The notes: generated by a model not told the origin, from the letters alone. Positions 28,876-38,441 are shown, counted from the first letter of the stretch. The stretch is DNA of 50,480 nt from Bacteroidales bacterium (GCA_023146135.1 JAGLCR010000055.1:1-50480), one strand, 5' to 3'. Numbers and translations: made by a program.

Positions 28876-29823
28876 ATGAATGAATCCAACTGGGAATTAA
28901 TAGCCAAACACCTCGCTTTTGAAACCAACTCAAAGGAAGAAATCGAGATTAAGCATCTTCTGAAATCTGACTCAGAATTTGAGACAGAATACCTTGCGTC
29001 AAAAAAATTATGGAGTAATATTGAATCTACTCCTCACAATTATAACCGCAAGCTTATTCTTGAACTTCGCGATAAAAAAATAAAATCTCATCAAGGTCGT
29101 AAAATACGATCCTTCATGAAATATGCAGCCATACTTATTGGCTTTGCAATGGGAGTTTTATTCATTTATCACGATTTGAACAGCACCCTTACAATTGTTG
29201 CAGATAATGCTAATAAGGTGGAGTTAGACCTGCCTGATGGCTCAAGTGTTGTGATGAAACAAGGTTCTAAAATCACCTATAGCAACTCTTTACTTCTATC
29301 CTTTAATAGGGAAGTAACTATAGAAGGACAAGCTTTTTTTAGCATCTATAAATCAACTCAAAATAATTTTATCGTACACACTAGAGATTATAATATTGAA
29401 GTATGGGGAACCAAATTCAATGTTAGTACGAATTCAAATGGATCGCAAGTTATTTTAACAGAAGGGAAAGTTTCCTTAAACAATTTTATTGATCCAAAGA
29501 TCGAAAGCAGAATGCTTATTCCCGGGCAAATGGCCTATTTTGATAAACAAGGTAAGAATCTTGAAATAAAAACTGTGAACACAAAAATCTATACCGCTTG
29601 GATGGAGAATCATATTGAATTTGATAATTTCTCCATATCTGAATTGAGTGAAATATTTAAGCTTCACTATGGCAAGACTCTTATTATTAATACTAATCAC
29701 GATTTAGATAATACAGTTGGTGGATCTGCCCCAACTGATGACATAAATTTAATTATCAAGGGATTATCCATAGTTCTTAATCGCGAAATTATACAACAGA
29801 ACGACACAATTATTATTAAATAA
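28876..29823 (+). CDS. FecR family anti-sigma factor
   Basis: This 315-residue single-pass inner-membrane protein has a cytoplasmic N-terminal part (1-80), one membrane span (81-98), a periplasmic FecR domain (about 105-205, including ELDLPDGSSVVMKQGSKI and YNIEVWGTKFNV) and a C-terminal DUF4974 domain (about 245-315). In this system the periplasmic part senses the STN domain of the TonB receptor and the cytoplasmic part controls an ECF sigma factor. The SusC gene begins 20 bases downstream and carries an STN domain. The likely partner sigma factor is encoded at the other end of the locus (37163). Confidence 0.93.
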   Translation: MNESNWELIAKHLAFETNSKEEIEIKHLLKSDSEFETEYLASKKLWSNIESTPHNYNRKLILELRDKKIKSHQGRKIRSFMKYAAILIGFAMGVLFIYHDLNSTLTIVADNANKVELDLPDGSSVVMKQGSKITYSNSLLLSFNREVTIEGQAFFSIYKSTQNNFIVHTRDYNIEVWGTKFNVSTNSNGSQVILTEGKVSLNNFIDPKIESRMLIPGQMAYFDKQGKNLEIKTVNTKIYTAWMENHIEFDNFSISELSEIFKLHYGKTLIINTNHDLDNTVGGSAPTDDINLIIKGLSIVLNREIIQQNDTIIIK

Positions 29824-29843
29824 CTCACATAAAAACAGCATCT

Positions 29844-32800
29844 ATGAACAAACTTATACTTATTTGGACACTAATATTCCTACTAGGATCAAGTTTTGCA
29901 AAAGGCGAAATCTTGATGCAGCAAGGAAGTGCAGAAGTTCCTTTGGAAAATGTGGTTAAATCATTGGAAAAGAAATTCGATGTTTCAGTAACTTATGAAA
30001 TATCCACAGGTGTTACTGTAACACAGAATGAAGCTACTAGCATTATCAATTCTTCAAATATTGATAAAGCATTAAATAATTTAGCAAAAGATAATGGGCT
30101 TAAAATAAAAAAACTGCGCAATGACTATTATGTTCTTTTTCAAGAAGTCGATAATATTCCAATAAATGATGATGTTAAAGCTGATTCAAGTCGCACGATT
30201 ACTGGTGTAATTACTGATGATGAAGGAGGTCCATTACCAGGCGCTACAATTGTGGCAAAAGGAAATACTAAATATAATGTAGTAACAGATGCAAATGGAA
30301 AATTTAGTATTAGCTTGCCCAAGTCAGAAACTACACTTTTGATAAGCTATATGGGTTTTCAAACACAAGAGGTTTCTGTTATTGGCAAAAGTACAATCAA
30401 CATTTCTTTGAAAGGAGATGCTCAAGAATTGGAGGCTGTAATTATATCTGGTGTTGCTGGCAAAACAAGTGCTCGAAAACTAACAATTACTGTTGATCAT
30501 TTAAGTGCTGACGACCTAAATAAAGTGCCTGCGAGTTCGGCTTCAACTGCTCTTCAAGGAAAGGTTCCTGGAGTAACCGTTACAAGTGCTGGTGGACAAC
30601 CTGGTAGTGGCTCAGCCATTCGTTTGCGTGGAGCTACTTCCATGCTAGGAAATAATGAGCCTCTAATTATTGTTGATGGTGTAATGGTGAAAACATCTTT
30701 AGCTGATTTCAACTCCGATGATATTGAAAGCATTGAAATAGTAAAAGGGCCTGCTGCATCAGCATTATATGGATCAAGAGCGGCTGGTGGTGTTGTAGTA
30801 ATTACTACAAAACGTGGTAAATCAATGAAAGAGACTTATGAGATTGTTGTTCGAAATGAAGTAGGAGTTTCTAAACTAGCTAAAGAAATGGAATTATCAT
30901 CAAGCCATCCTTATAAATTGGCAGCTGATAACGACCAATTCCCATATACTAAGTATGAGGGAGTGGTTTATGATAATGATGGTAACGTAATTAGCGGCAG
31001 CCGTTCTTTAACTGATTCTGGCTATTCAGACCAAGCTTTCTCAATGATTCGTAATCATCAAAAAGATTTCTTTAAAAGTGGTATTTTTTATACTAACTAT
31101 ATTGGAGTGGGTACAAAAACAAACAGTTCAAACTTATATTTCTCATTCGAGAATCATCATAACGAAGGTATTATATTTGGAACAGATGGTTATACTCGTA
31201 GAAACTTTCGTTTCAATGCAGATACGAAAATCGGAAAGCGATTTAAACTTTCTACATCAAATCTATACATCACATCAATGTCTGATAAACCAGGCTCAAA
31301 TAATAGTTTTTATGACTTACTATTTATCAATCCTGATGTGGATTTAAATGCCGTAAATGATGATGGTTCACCATATAAAGTTATACCCGACCCTTGGAGC
31401 ATTAATGAAAACCCTCTATATCCTTTGCATTATCGTACTCGTATGAGCTCGAAAAACACCTTTATGACCAATGTGAAAGGTACTTTTTTTATTACTGATT
31501 GGTTAAACTGGGATGCTGCATACAGCTACGAGAAATTCAATAAGTATTATAATACTCTTACTCCAAAAGGTTACCTTTACGGTGGACAAGCCAATATTGG
31601 AGGTAGTATCTATATGGAACAATACTCTTCAAAGAGCCAAACCATACAAACTACATTAAACTTTAACAGGATGTTTGGTGATTGGGTTGTTAAATCCAAA
31701 CTAAGCTATATGTACGAGGACGAAGATTATTATGATTTCAGTGTAACTGGTCGCGATTTTATTGTTCCTGGAATTCCACAACTTAAGAATACTGACCAAA
31801 CAAAATCATCAACAAATTCATATGATGGAGTTATTCGCTCAATAAACGTATTTGCAATAGCAGATGTTGATTATAAGGGCAAATATCTATTCTCTGGTTT
31901 AATTAGACGCGATGGGTCTTCATTATTTGGTGAAAACCAACGTTGGCATAATTACTTCCGTTTAGCAGGAGCCTATCGTATTACAGAAGATTATGACATC
32001 CCAGGTTTTCAAGAATTAAAAGTACGTGCCGCATATGGTACCTCAGGTTTACGACCAGGCTACTCATGGCAGTACGAAACCTATTACTTCAATAATGGAC
32101 AAATCTATCGTGACCAATTGGGTAATAAGGATTTAGCCCCATCAGAAGCCCGAGAGCTCGAATTTGCCCTTGATGCTCAGTTCTTAAAACGCTTTAAATT
32201 CACAGCAAGCTATTCCATTACCAATACTATTGGGGCTTTTGCTAAAGTACCTTTGGCTAGTCACCTCGGATATCCATACCAATGGCGTAATGTAGGAGAT
32301 ATGAAAGCAAATGTAATCGAATTATCCCTTGCTGTAAATGCTTTAAAAACTAAAGACAGCCGATTAGATTTTCGATTGAACTTCGATAAAGTAAAGCAAG
32401 AGATGGTTAACTTAAGTATCCCGGCATATTATACAGGCCCTCATAGTGCTTATTATATAAATCCAGGCGAGGCCTTTGGTATCATATACGGTTACGAGTG
32501 GGTTACTAGCTTAGATCAAATGGCAAGTCAACTACCAACAGGAGTTTCAATAAATGACTATGAAGTAAATAGTGACGGTTATGTTATAGAAAAAGGAACT
32601 CAAGGGTCAAAAACTGAAAAGGCAATCCTTGTGGATGAAGATGGTGATGGAACTGCTGATAAAATAGCCATTGGAGACGGTAATGCCAACTTCCATATGA
32701 ATTTATCTACAACATATACCTATAAAGGTTTTACCTTTTACATGCTCCTCGACTGGAAACAAGGAGGTGATGTATATAACTACACTCATCAGTATATTTT

Positions 32801-33158
32801 CCGTGATGGTAGAGCTATTGAATATGACCAAACAGGAAAAGCTGATAGTGACAAGAAATCCAACGCCTATTATAGCAACTTCTACCAGCAGTCAATAAAT
32901 TCTTACTTTGTAGAAGATGGTACTTATTTGAAACTTCGTGAACTTTCTTTATTCTACACATGGAAACCTAAAAAGAAATCTAGCTTTGTTAAGTCAGTTA
33001 AGTTTGGGGTGATTGGAAGAAATCTACTTACATTCACAAAATACTCTGGATATGATCCTGAGGTAGCCTCAGGAGGTGATCTTACTACATTTGCTTTTGA
33101 CGATTTTGGGTATCCAAATTTCAGAACCATTTCGGCATCTCTAGAGTTTAAATTCTAA
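29844..33158 (+). CDS. SusC/RagA family TonB-linked outer membrane receptor with STN domain
   Basis: This 1104-residue protein has a signal peptide (1-19), an STN secretin/TonB signalling domain (about 25-95), a carboxypeptidase-regulatory-like domain (about 116-200, RTITGVITDDEGGPLPGA), and a SusC plug (about 205-330, with LQGKVPGVTV, SAIRLRGATSM and IIVDGVMV). A large beta-barrel ends in an aromatic residue (SASLEFKF). It imports a substrate captured by SusD, using TonB energy. The STN domain shows that it also signals to FecR. SusD follows after 25 bases. Confidence 0.96.
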   Translation: MNKLILIWTLIFLLGSSFAKGEILMQQGSAEVPLENVVKSLEKKFDVSVTYEISTGVTVTQNEATSIINSSNIDKALNNLAKDNGLKIKKLRNDYYVLFQEVDNIPINDDVKADSSRTITGVITDDEGGPLPGATIVAKGNTKYNVVTDANGKFSISLPKSETTLLISYMGFQTQEVSVIGKSTINISLKGDAQELEAVIISGVAGKTSARKLTITVDHLSADDLNKVPASSASTALQGKVPGVTVTSAGGQPGSGSAIRLRGATSMLGNNEPLIIVDGVMVKTSLADFNSDDIESIEIVKGPAASALYGSRAAGGVVVITTKRGKSMKETYEIVVRNEVGVSKLAKEMELSSSHPYKLAADNDQFPYTKYEGVVYDNDGNVISGSRSLTDSGYSDQAFSMIRNHQKDFFKSGIFYTNYIGVGTKTNSSNLYFSFENHHNEGIIFGTDGYTRRNFRFNADTKIGKRFKLSTSNLYITSMSDKPGSNNSFYDLLFINPDVDLNAVNDDGSPYKVIPDPWSINENPLYPLHYRTRMSSKNTFMTNVKGTFFITDWLNWDAAYSYEKFNKYYNTLTPKGYLYGGQANIGGSIYMEQYSSKSQTIQTTLNFNRMFGDWVVKSKLSYMYEDEDYYDFSVTGRDFIVPGIPQLKNTDQTKSSTNSYDGVIRSINVFAIADVDYKGKYLFSGLIRRDGSSLFGENQRWHNYFRLAGAYRITEDYDIPGFQELKVRAAYGTSGLRPGYSWQYETYYFNNGQIYRDQLGNKDLAPSEARELEFALDAQFLKRFKFTASYSITNTIGAFAKVPLASHLGYPYQWRNVGDMKANVIELSLAVNALKTKDSRLDFRLNFDKVKQEMVNLSIPAYYTGPHSAYYINPGEAFGIIYGYEWVTSLDQMASQLPTGVSINDYEVNSDGYVIEKGTQGSKTEKAILVDEDGDGTADKIAIGDGNANFHMNLSTTYTYKGFTFYMLLDWKQGGDVYNYTHQYIFRDGRAIEYDQTGKADSDKKSNAYYSNFYQQSINSYFVEDGTYLKLRELSLFYTWKPKKKSSFVKSVKFGVIGRNLLTFTKYSGYDPEVASGGDLTTFAFDDFGYPNFRTISASLEFKF

Positions 33159-33183
33159 TACTTCAACCATAAATTATAAAGAT

Positions 33184-34650
33184 ATGAAATCAAAAATTAT
33201 ATATATAACACTACTTACAATCATTTTTATTACCTCATGTACTAAAAAACTAGAAGTAGAAAACCAAACAAATCCAGATATTGAAAATATCTATTCCGAT
33301 CCAGAATCAGTTTTTGGAGTAACATCAAGTCTATTTTATAGCTGGTATATTCGTGCTCAAACCCATAGTTGGTCTCCACAAATGTCGATGATGACCATGG
33401 CCGATCAAGGTACAAGCTCATGGCTAAATAGCGGTATGTTTGATCTTTCGTCAGAGCCAAGGCAAAAGCTTGACAACTCAGAAAGCTATGCCTATTCTTA
33501 TATTTTTGAACATTATTGGGAATCACTATATTCAGTATTGAACACTTCAAACGACGTGTTAAAGGTGATTGACAACGGAATGGAAATTGGAGATAAGGGA
33601 GCTGACACAGAAATGGTTCGTGCCATGTCATACTTTATACAAGGCTTATCATTAAGTTCACTTGCTCTTTCTTACGATAAGGCATTTATAATTACCAACG
33701 AAACTCTTAGCCCTGAAAAAGAAGTAGCACAACCTTACTCATTGGTAGGACAAGCTGCCGTCGAGTCGCTAAAGAAATGTATCAGTATAGCTGATAATAA
33801 TAGCTTTGTTATTCCTGCCGACTGGATGAATGGAAAGGATTATAGTAATAATGAACTATCACAATTAGCTCATTCCTATATAGCACGTATCATTGTTTAT
33901 AATTCGCGAAATGCATCCGAAAATGATGCTGCCGATTGGCAAGCAGTACTCGACCATGCAAATAAAGGAATCAATAGCGATTTTCAAATATACATGGATA
34001 ATGTAAACTGGAAACAGTGGGTTTATCATTACACATATGAGCGTGATAATTGGGTGCTTGTAGATGCACGTATTATCAATCTAATGGACGCAAACTATCC
34101 ATATCATTTATCTTCAGGCACTGACCCAGGTCCTGCTACATCAACTGATGCACGTCTTGCTTCTGACTTTCTTCATACACCAACTTGTAATTTTAAACCA
34201 GAAAGAGGATACTATCATTATTCATTCTATCGATACCAACGATTAGCCTATACGTTTTCAAACCCCGATTTCTTTCCTGAGTTTTACTCTAATGAAATTG
34301 AGCTAATAAAGGCCGAAGCATATGCCCATCTAGGACAAGATGCTCAGGCTCTAGCTACATTAAATGCAAGCTCACGCTCTACGCGAGGCAACTTGCCTAA
34401 TTTAGCAGCCTCATCAACTCATCAGGAAATAATAGATGCAATTTTTTACGAAAGAGATCTTGAACTTTTTGTTGCAGGCTTTGGGATTGGATACTTTGAT
34501 ATGAGAAGAAGAGATAATCTTCAAAAAGGAACATTGCTTCACTTCCCTATTCCATCTAAAGAACTAAATGTACTAGGCTTCTCCATATACTCTTTTGGAG
34601 GTGTTGATAATGCTGACGGTAAAGGCACTTCAAATGGAGATTGGTTTTAA
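33184..34650 (+). CDS. SusD/RagB family nutrient-binding lipoprotein
   Basis: This 488-residue protein has a lipoprotein signal with the acylated cysteine at residue 19 (IFITSC). The alpha-helical body carries SusD/RagB features: an N-terminal region with VFGVTSSLFYSW, helices with AQLAHSYIARI, and the late segment EIELIKAEAYAHLGQDAQALATLNASSRSTRG (split here only for naming), followed by FYERDLELFVAGFGIGYFDMRR. It forms the lid of the SusC pore and binds the substrate at the cell surface. The neighbouring peptidase and amide hydrolase suggest peptides or amide-linked compounds rather than starch, but the ligand cannot be read from sequence. Confidence 0.93.
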   Translation: MKSKIIYITLLTIIFITSCTKKLEVENQTNPDIENIYSDPESVFGVTSSLFYSWYIRAQTHSWSPQMSMMTMADQGTSSWLNSGMFDLSSEPRQKLDNSESYAYSYIFEHYWESLYSVLNTSNDVLKVIDNGMEIGDKGADTEMVRAMSYFIQGLSLSSLALSYDKAFIITNETLSPEKEVAQPYSLVGQAAVESLKKCISIADNNSFVIPADWMNGKDYSNNELSQLAHSYIARIIVYNSRNASENDAADWQAVLDHANKGINSDFQIYMDNVNWKQWVYHYTYERDNWVLVDARIINLMDANYPYHLSSGTDPGPATSTDARLASDFLHTPTCNFKPERGYYHYSFYRYQRLAYTFSNPDFFPEFYSNEIELIKAEAYAHLGQDAQALATLNASSRSTRGNLPNLAASSTHQEIIDAIFYERDLELFVAGFGIGYFDMRRRDNLQKGTLLHFPIPSKELNVLGFSIYSFGGVDNADGKGTSNGDWF

Positions 34651-34681
34651 TATAAAATAATAATTCAACTAATATAAGGAC

Positions 34682-35932
34682 ATGAATTTCAAAAATATAC
34701 TAATCATATTATTCGCGATAATCGCTTTTAGCTTGCAAACACAAGCTTGTACTGTTGCCGTTATTTCAGGAAAATACACAAAAGATGGACGCCCATTACT
34801 GTGGAAAAACAGAGATACTTGGGCTATCAATAACCAAATAATGTATTTCGATGATGGTAAATACGACTATATGGGCTTGGTAAACTCCAAAGACCCTAAG
34901 GGAAAAAGTGTTTGGATTGGACAGAATAGCAAGGGCTTTGCAATTATGAATTCTGCCTCATATAACTTAAATATTGGGGACACAACTCGCCTTAGTGGCC
35001 TAGAAGGTAAAATGATTAAAGAAGCCTTAGCCACATGTGCTACCATTGAAGATTTTGAGAAATATTTGGATCAATTTCCTCGACCAACACGCCTTGAGGC
35101 AAATTTTGGAGTAATAGATGCACAGGGAGGAGCTGCAATGTATGAAGTAAATAATAAGGGTTATGTGAAATTTGATGCCAATGACCCGAAAGTGGCACCC
35201 TTTGGATATATCATTCGTGCCAACTATTCGTATATGGGAAGCTTTGGACCAGAAAGTAGTGGTTATATACGCTTCAATACGGCCAATGAATTATTCTATA
35301 ATGCTATGGCAACCAATAGTTTTGACGCCCAGTTTATTATGCAGGATGTAAGTCGAAGTTTAAACCATTCATTGACCAAAGCAAACTTATATATTGATTA
35401 CGCTGATGTGGCTGATAACACCCCTACTTACACCTTTCTTCATGATTTTATACCTCGCAGAAGCAGCGCTTCTTCTTGTGTGATTCAAGGAGTAAAAAAG
35501 GGTGAAAGCCCTGAATTTTCAACACTTTGGTCCATCGTCGGCTTTCCTCTTACTTCCATTGCAATTCCTACATGGGTAAAAGGGGAAAATGATTTTCCCG
35601 ATGTCCTAAAACTAAGCGATGAATATAATGATTCGCCTGTTTGCTATGCAGCATTGGAACTAAAAAAGGAAGTTTTTCCTATTCGTTGGGGTAAATACGC
35701 TTCGAAATACTATATCAATATCAATGTTCTAGTAAATAAAGATAAGACAGGAATTCGTCAAAAAATATTGCCTTATGAAAACAAACTATTTGATTTTACT
35801 AATAGCACACTAGATCAATGGAGACAAGGAGCGCTTAAAAGGGCTGATCTAAAATTATTTTATGACGAAATTAATAAAGGAGTAATTGAAATGTTTAGCA
35901 ATGAATTTCAAATTGATTTAACTAAGAAATAA
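34682..35932 (+). CDS. Ntn-type linear amide C-N hydrolase (choloylglycine/AAT-like), exported
   Basis: This 416-residue protein has a signal peptide ending at QTQA, directly before C23 in ACTVAVISGKYTKDGRP. In Ntn hydrolases of the choloylglycine/penicillin-acylase type, the cysteine exposed by processing is the N-terminal nucleophile. WKNRDTWAINN near residues 41-51 fits the conserved basic residue that follows. Later family-like segments are YGVIDAQGGAAMYEVN-type (115-135) and AYIIRANYSYMG-type (160-175). It probably hydrolyses amide bonds of N-acyl amino acids or peptides in the periplasm. The stop overlaps the next start by one base (TAATG), so the two are coupled. Confidence 0.8.
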   Translation: MNFKNILIILFAIIAFSLQTQACTVAVISGKYTKDGRPLLWKNRDTWAINNQIMYFDDGKYDYMGLVNSKDPKGKSVWIGQNSKGFAIMNSASYNLNIGDTTRLSGLEGKMIKEALATCATIEDFEKYLDQFPRPTRLEANFGVIDAQGGAAMYEVNNKGYVKFDANDPKVAPFGYIIRANYSYMGSFGPESSGYIRFNTANELFYNAMATNSFDAQFIMQDVSRSLNHSLTKANLYIDYADVADNTPTYTFLHDFIPRRSSASSCVIQGVKKGESPEFSTLWSIVGFPLTSIAIPTWVKGENDFPDVLKLSDEYNDSPVCYAALELKKEVFPIRWGKYASKYYININVLVNKDKTGIRQKILPYENKLFDFTNSTLDQWRQGALKRADLKLFYDEINKGVIEMFSNEFQIDLTKK

Positions 35933-37059
35933 TGAAAAACAATATTTTAATTTTTGCATTATTATTGTCTCTTTTTGCATGCCAAAATGTAGAAACAAAC
36001 AATATTGAAACAACTACAAAACTTAAGGTTGCAGTATTTAATGGAAATGGTGCTGGAGCAATCTCTGTTATCGAAACCATTGAAGCATTAAAAATTGATC
36101 AAGGAATAGATGCACTAGCTATTTCTGCAGCTCAAATTCAAGCTGGAGAGCTCTCTAATTTTGATGTATTAGTTTTTCCTGGAGGTAGTGGAAGCAAGGA
36201 ACTAAACAATTTGGGTGAAAAAGGAAATGATATTGTTCATGATTTCATTAAAGAAGACGGAAAAGGTATTGTTGGTATTTGCGCAGGAGGTTATTTATTA
36301 TCCTCTACTGACAGCTATCCAAGTTTAGATATTGCAAACTCCAAGCACATCGACCGCGATCATTATAACCGTGGGCGAGGACTTGTGGAGTTTACACTTT
36401 CTTCAGAAGGGTACGCGATATTCCCTGAGCTAAAAAATCATCGTATGTTTGCTCAATACTACGATGGTCCAGTATTAGCTCCAAATGACATAACCATAGA
36501 GTCCTATACTGAAATTGCTCAATATGTTACTGATATTCATCCCGACAACTTTGCTCCCTCAGGTATTACACCAGGAAAAACATTTTCACTAACTGAAACC
36601 GTAGGAAAAGGAAAAGTATTTATCATTGCAGGTCATCCCGAATCAACTCCGGGTATGCGTTGGTTGGTGCCACGAATGGCACGTTGGGTGTCAAATAGCG
36701 AGCTTGTATCTTATAACAAACAATGGGTACGTCCTGAATTAAATGACACAACAATTCTATTTACTCGTGCTTTAAAAAAATCAGAAAAGCAAGCTTTTTG
36801 GAAGCTCTTTGATGAGAATGCCACTGTGCAGATACAAGCAATGGACTATCTCCATTCGCTACGATCACGCCCAGCAGTAAGATGGAATATCGGTTTACTT
36901 CGTAGCAATAAGGCTGCTATACGTAAGCATGCAGCTGAATTACTACAATCTACTGAATACACTTATGCAATTCCTGATTTGGAAGAAGCTCTCAAAAAAG
37001 AAACAAATGCTGAAGCGAAAAAATCAATGGAAGAAGCACTCAAGTTTTTGGCAATGTAA
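35932..37059 (+). CDS. Lipoprotein with class I glutamine-amidotransferase-like (BPL_N) domain
   Basis: This 375-residue protein has a lipobox (LSLFAC), so cysteine 17 is acylated. A GATase-like Rossmann domain runs from about 31 to 265. VFPGGSGSKEL (81-91) precedes the nucleophile elbow VGICAGGYLLSS with C117, and GHPESTPG near residues 234-241 carries the His and Glu of a triad. The C-terminal 80 residues are helical and look like a HEAT-type repeat. The BPL_N family lacks a known reaction, and the exported location is unlike cytoplasmic amidotransferases. One-base overlap with the hydrolase gene implies joint function, possibly in processing an amide or ammonia-releasing substrate. Confidence 0.75.
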   Translation: MKNNILIFALLLSLFACQNVETNNIETTTKLKVAVFNGNGAGAISVIETIEALKIDQGIDALAISAAQIQAGELSNFDVLVFPGGSGSKELNNLGEKGNDIVHDFIKEDGKGIVGICAGGYLLSSTDSYPSLDIANSKHIDRDHYNRGRGLVEFTLSSEGYAIFPELKNHRMFAQYYDGPVLAPNDITIESYTEIAQYVTDIHPDNFAPSGITPGKTFSLTETVGKGKVFIIAGHPESTPGMRWLVPRMARWVSNSELVSYNKQWVRPELNDTTILFTRALKKSEKQAFWKLFDENATVQIQAMDYLHSLRSRPAVRWNIGLLRSNKAAIRKHAAELLQSTEYTYAIPDLEEALKKETNAEAKKSMEEALKFLAM

Positions 37060-37132
37060 AAAAACAAAGGCTATGCTTTAAGTTGTTTATTTTTTATACA
37101 CTTGGACAAATAGAGTATCTTATATATTTTAC

Positions 37133-37140
37133 TAACTTTG
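37133..37140 (+). promoter_or_regulatory. -7 promoter box upstream of the sigma factor gene
   Basis: TAACTTTG matches TAnnTTTG and lies 22 bases before the sigma gene ATG at 37163. The 103-base gap after the previous gene has room for a separate promoter. No well-spaced -33 TTG is visible (the nearest TTGG is at 37102-37105). Confidence 0.4.
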
Positions 37141-37162
37141 TTGCCTTACTCAGACAAGCTGT

Positions 37163-37777
37163 ATGCAAGGCACTAATATTCGTAATAATATAGATTTTAA
37201 TCAAATAAAAAAAGGTGATAAACTTGCCTTCAACTCCCTATTTGATGAATTCTATGCCGAGCTTTGTGAGTTTTCGTTTCGGATAATTGGAAGAAAGGAA
37301 CTTGCTGAAGAAGTTGTTGCAGATGTATTTGCCAATATTTGGATAAAAAGAGATACGATTGAAATTACAATAAACTTGAAAGCATATCTTTATAAAAGCA
37401 CAAAGAATATGACTATTTCTTACATTCGGAAGAAAAAAGTTGACATGCTCCCTTTGGACGATATTTTACCATTCCAAGAAAGCTTAAGTGGGAATCCTGA
37501 ACAAGAAATCCTTAAAAAAGAACATTTCGCTGCCTTAGAAAACATGCTTGCGATAATTCCCAATAAGAGTAGAATTGTTTTTAAGATGCATCGACTAGAC
37601 AATCTAAAATATCGTGAAATTGCAGAAGTTTTAGATATTTCTCAAAAAACCGTTGAAAAACATATGGGAAAAGCCTTAAAAATTCTTAGAAACTACAAGT
37701 TTGATTCTGTCATTGGATTTCTAGCTGTTATTATATATTCTTATAGCAGCTTGTTATGGTCAATAAATCTTACTTAA
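37163..37777 (+). CDS. ECF RNA polymerase sigma factor with C-terminal hydrophobic tail
   Basis: This 204-residue protein has sigma region 2 (about 18-90, with LFDEFYAELCEFSFRII, EVVADVFANIWIKRD and YLYKSTKNMTISYIRKKK) and region 4 (about 115-175, with NKSRIVFKMHRLDNLKYREIA-type helix-turn-helix and SQKTVEKHMGKALKIL). The last 23 residues (182-204) are strongly hydrophobic and aromatic, unlike most ECF factors. They could associate with the membrane. It is the likely target of the FecR protein encoded 8 kb upstream at the start of the same-strand locus. The 3' end overlaps the convergent ABC gene by eight bases (37770-37777). Confidence 0.93.
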   Translation: MQGTNIRNNIDFNQIKKGDKLAFNSLFDEFYAELCEFSFRIIGRKELAEEVVADVFANIWIKRDTIEITINLKAYLYKSTKNMTISYIRKKKVDMLPLDDILPFQESLSGNPEQEILKKEHFAALENMLAIIPNKSRIVFKMHRLDNLKYREIAEVLDISQKTVEKHMGKALKILRNYKFDSVIGFLAVIIYSYSSLLWSINLT

Positions 37778-38393
37778 ATCCCTCCATCACAATCTCATGC
37801 TCACAAAACTCGTACTCAGCTTTAATATGATTTGAGCAAATCACAATAATTCGATCTTTACGGTACTTCTGAATAAGGTCTTGATACCACTGTATTGACT
37901 GTGAATCAAGATTAGAAGAAGGCTCATCTATCAATAGTAAATCAGATTTACTAAGAATTGCCAAGCCTAATTTTACACGCTGCTTCATCCCTGACGAATA
38001 ATTGCTAATAAGCTTATTCTTAGCATGTGACAAGCCCATTAAGTCAGTAATGTGTTCGTTAGAATAATCATTATAAAAGGGCTTTAATTTCCTATGAAAG
38101 TCAAGCACTTCAATTAAGCTAAATTCTTCAGGAAGCTCAAGATAAGGTGTGGCAATACTGAAATGCTTATACATTTGCTCAATGGCAATTTCTTGCTCAT
38201 CAGCATAATACTTTATACTTCCCTTGCTAGGAGTTAAAAATGATGATACAATTTGTAATAGGGTAGATTTGCCAGAGCCATTGGAGCCAAGAATAACATA
38301 TGCTTGACTCGACATAAACTCATAATTCACCTCACGAAAAATCCATTCGCGTGCGTATTTTTTGGCGATATTCTCGAGTACTATCCGGTTCAT
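37770..38393 (-). CDS. ABC transporter ATP-binding protein (lone ATPase)
   Basis: This 207-residue ATPase has Walker A GSNGSGKST (36-44), the ABC signature YSSGMKQR (132-139) and Walker B LLLIDEPSSNLD (152-163) with E157. It resembles short, cytoplasmic ABC subunits that power small exporters. No permease gene lies beside it, so its partner must be encoded elsewhere. It is downstream of lpxA on the same strand, but a strong terminator lies between, so it probably has its own promoter. Its 3' end overlaps the sigma gene, which converges on it. Confidence 0.9.
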   Translation of the reverse strand: MNRIVLENIAKKYAREWIFREVNYEFMSSQAYVILGSNGSGKSTLLQIVSSFLTPSKGSIKYYADEQEIAIEQMYKHFSIATPYLELPEEFSLIEVLDFHRKLKPFYNDYSNEHITDLMGLSHAKNKLISNYSSGMKQRVKLGLAILSKSDLLLIDEPSSNLDSQSIQWYQDLIQKYRKDRIIVICSNHIKAEYEFCEHEIVMEGFK

Positions 38394-38404
38394 CTTGTGA
38401 ATGG

Positions 38405-38434
38405 TTAAAAAAAAAGCCCTAATGAATAGGGCTT
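38405..38434 (-). terminator. Intrinsic terminator after lpxA
   Basis: On the minus strand, AAGCCCT (38428-38434) and AGGGCTT (38414-38420) form a 7-bp stem with a 7-nt loop. A run of about nine U follows (fwd A-run 38407-38415). It lies directly after the lpxA stop and before the ABC gene. Confidence 0.85.
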
Positions 38435-38441
38435 ATACGTT

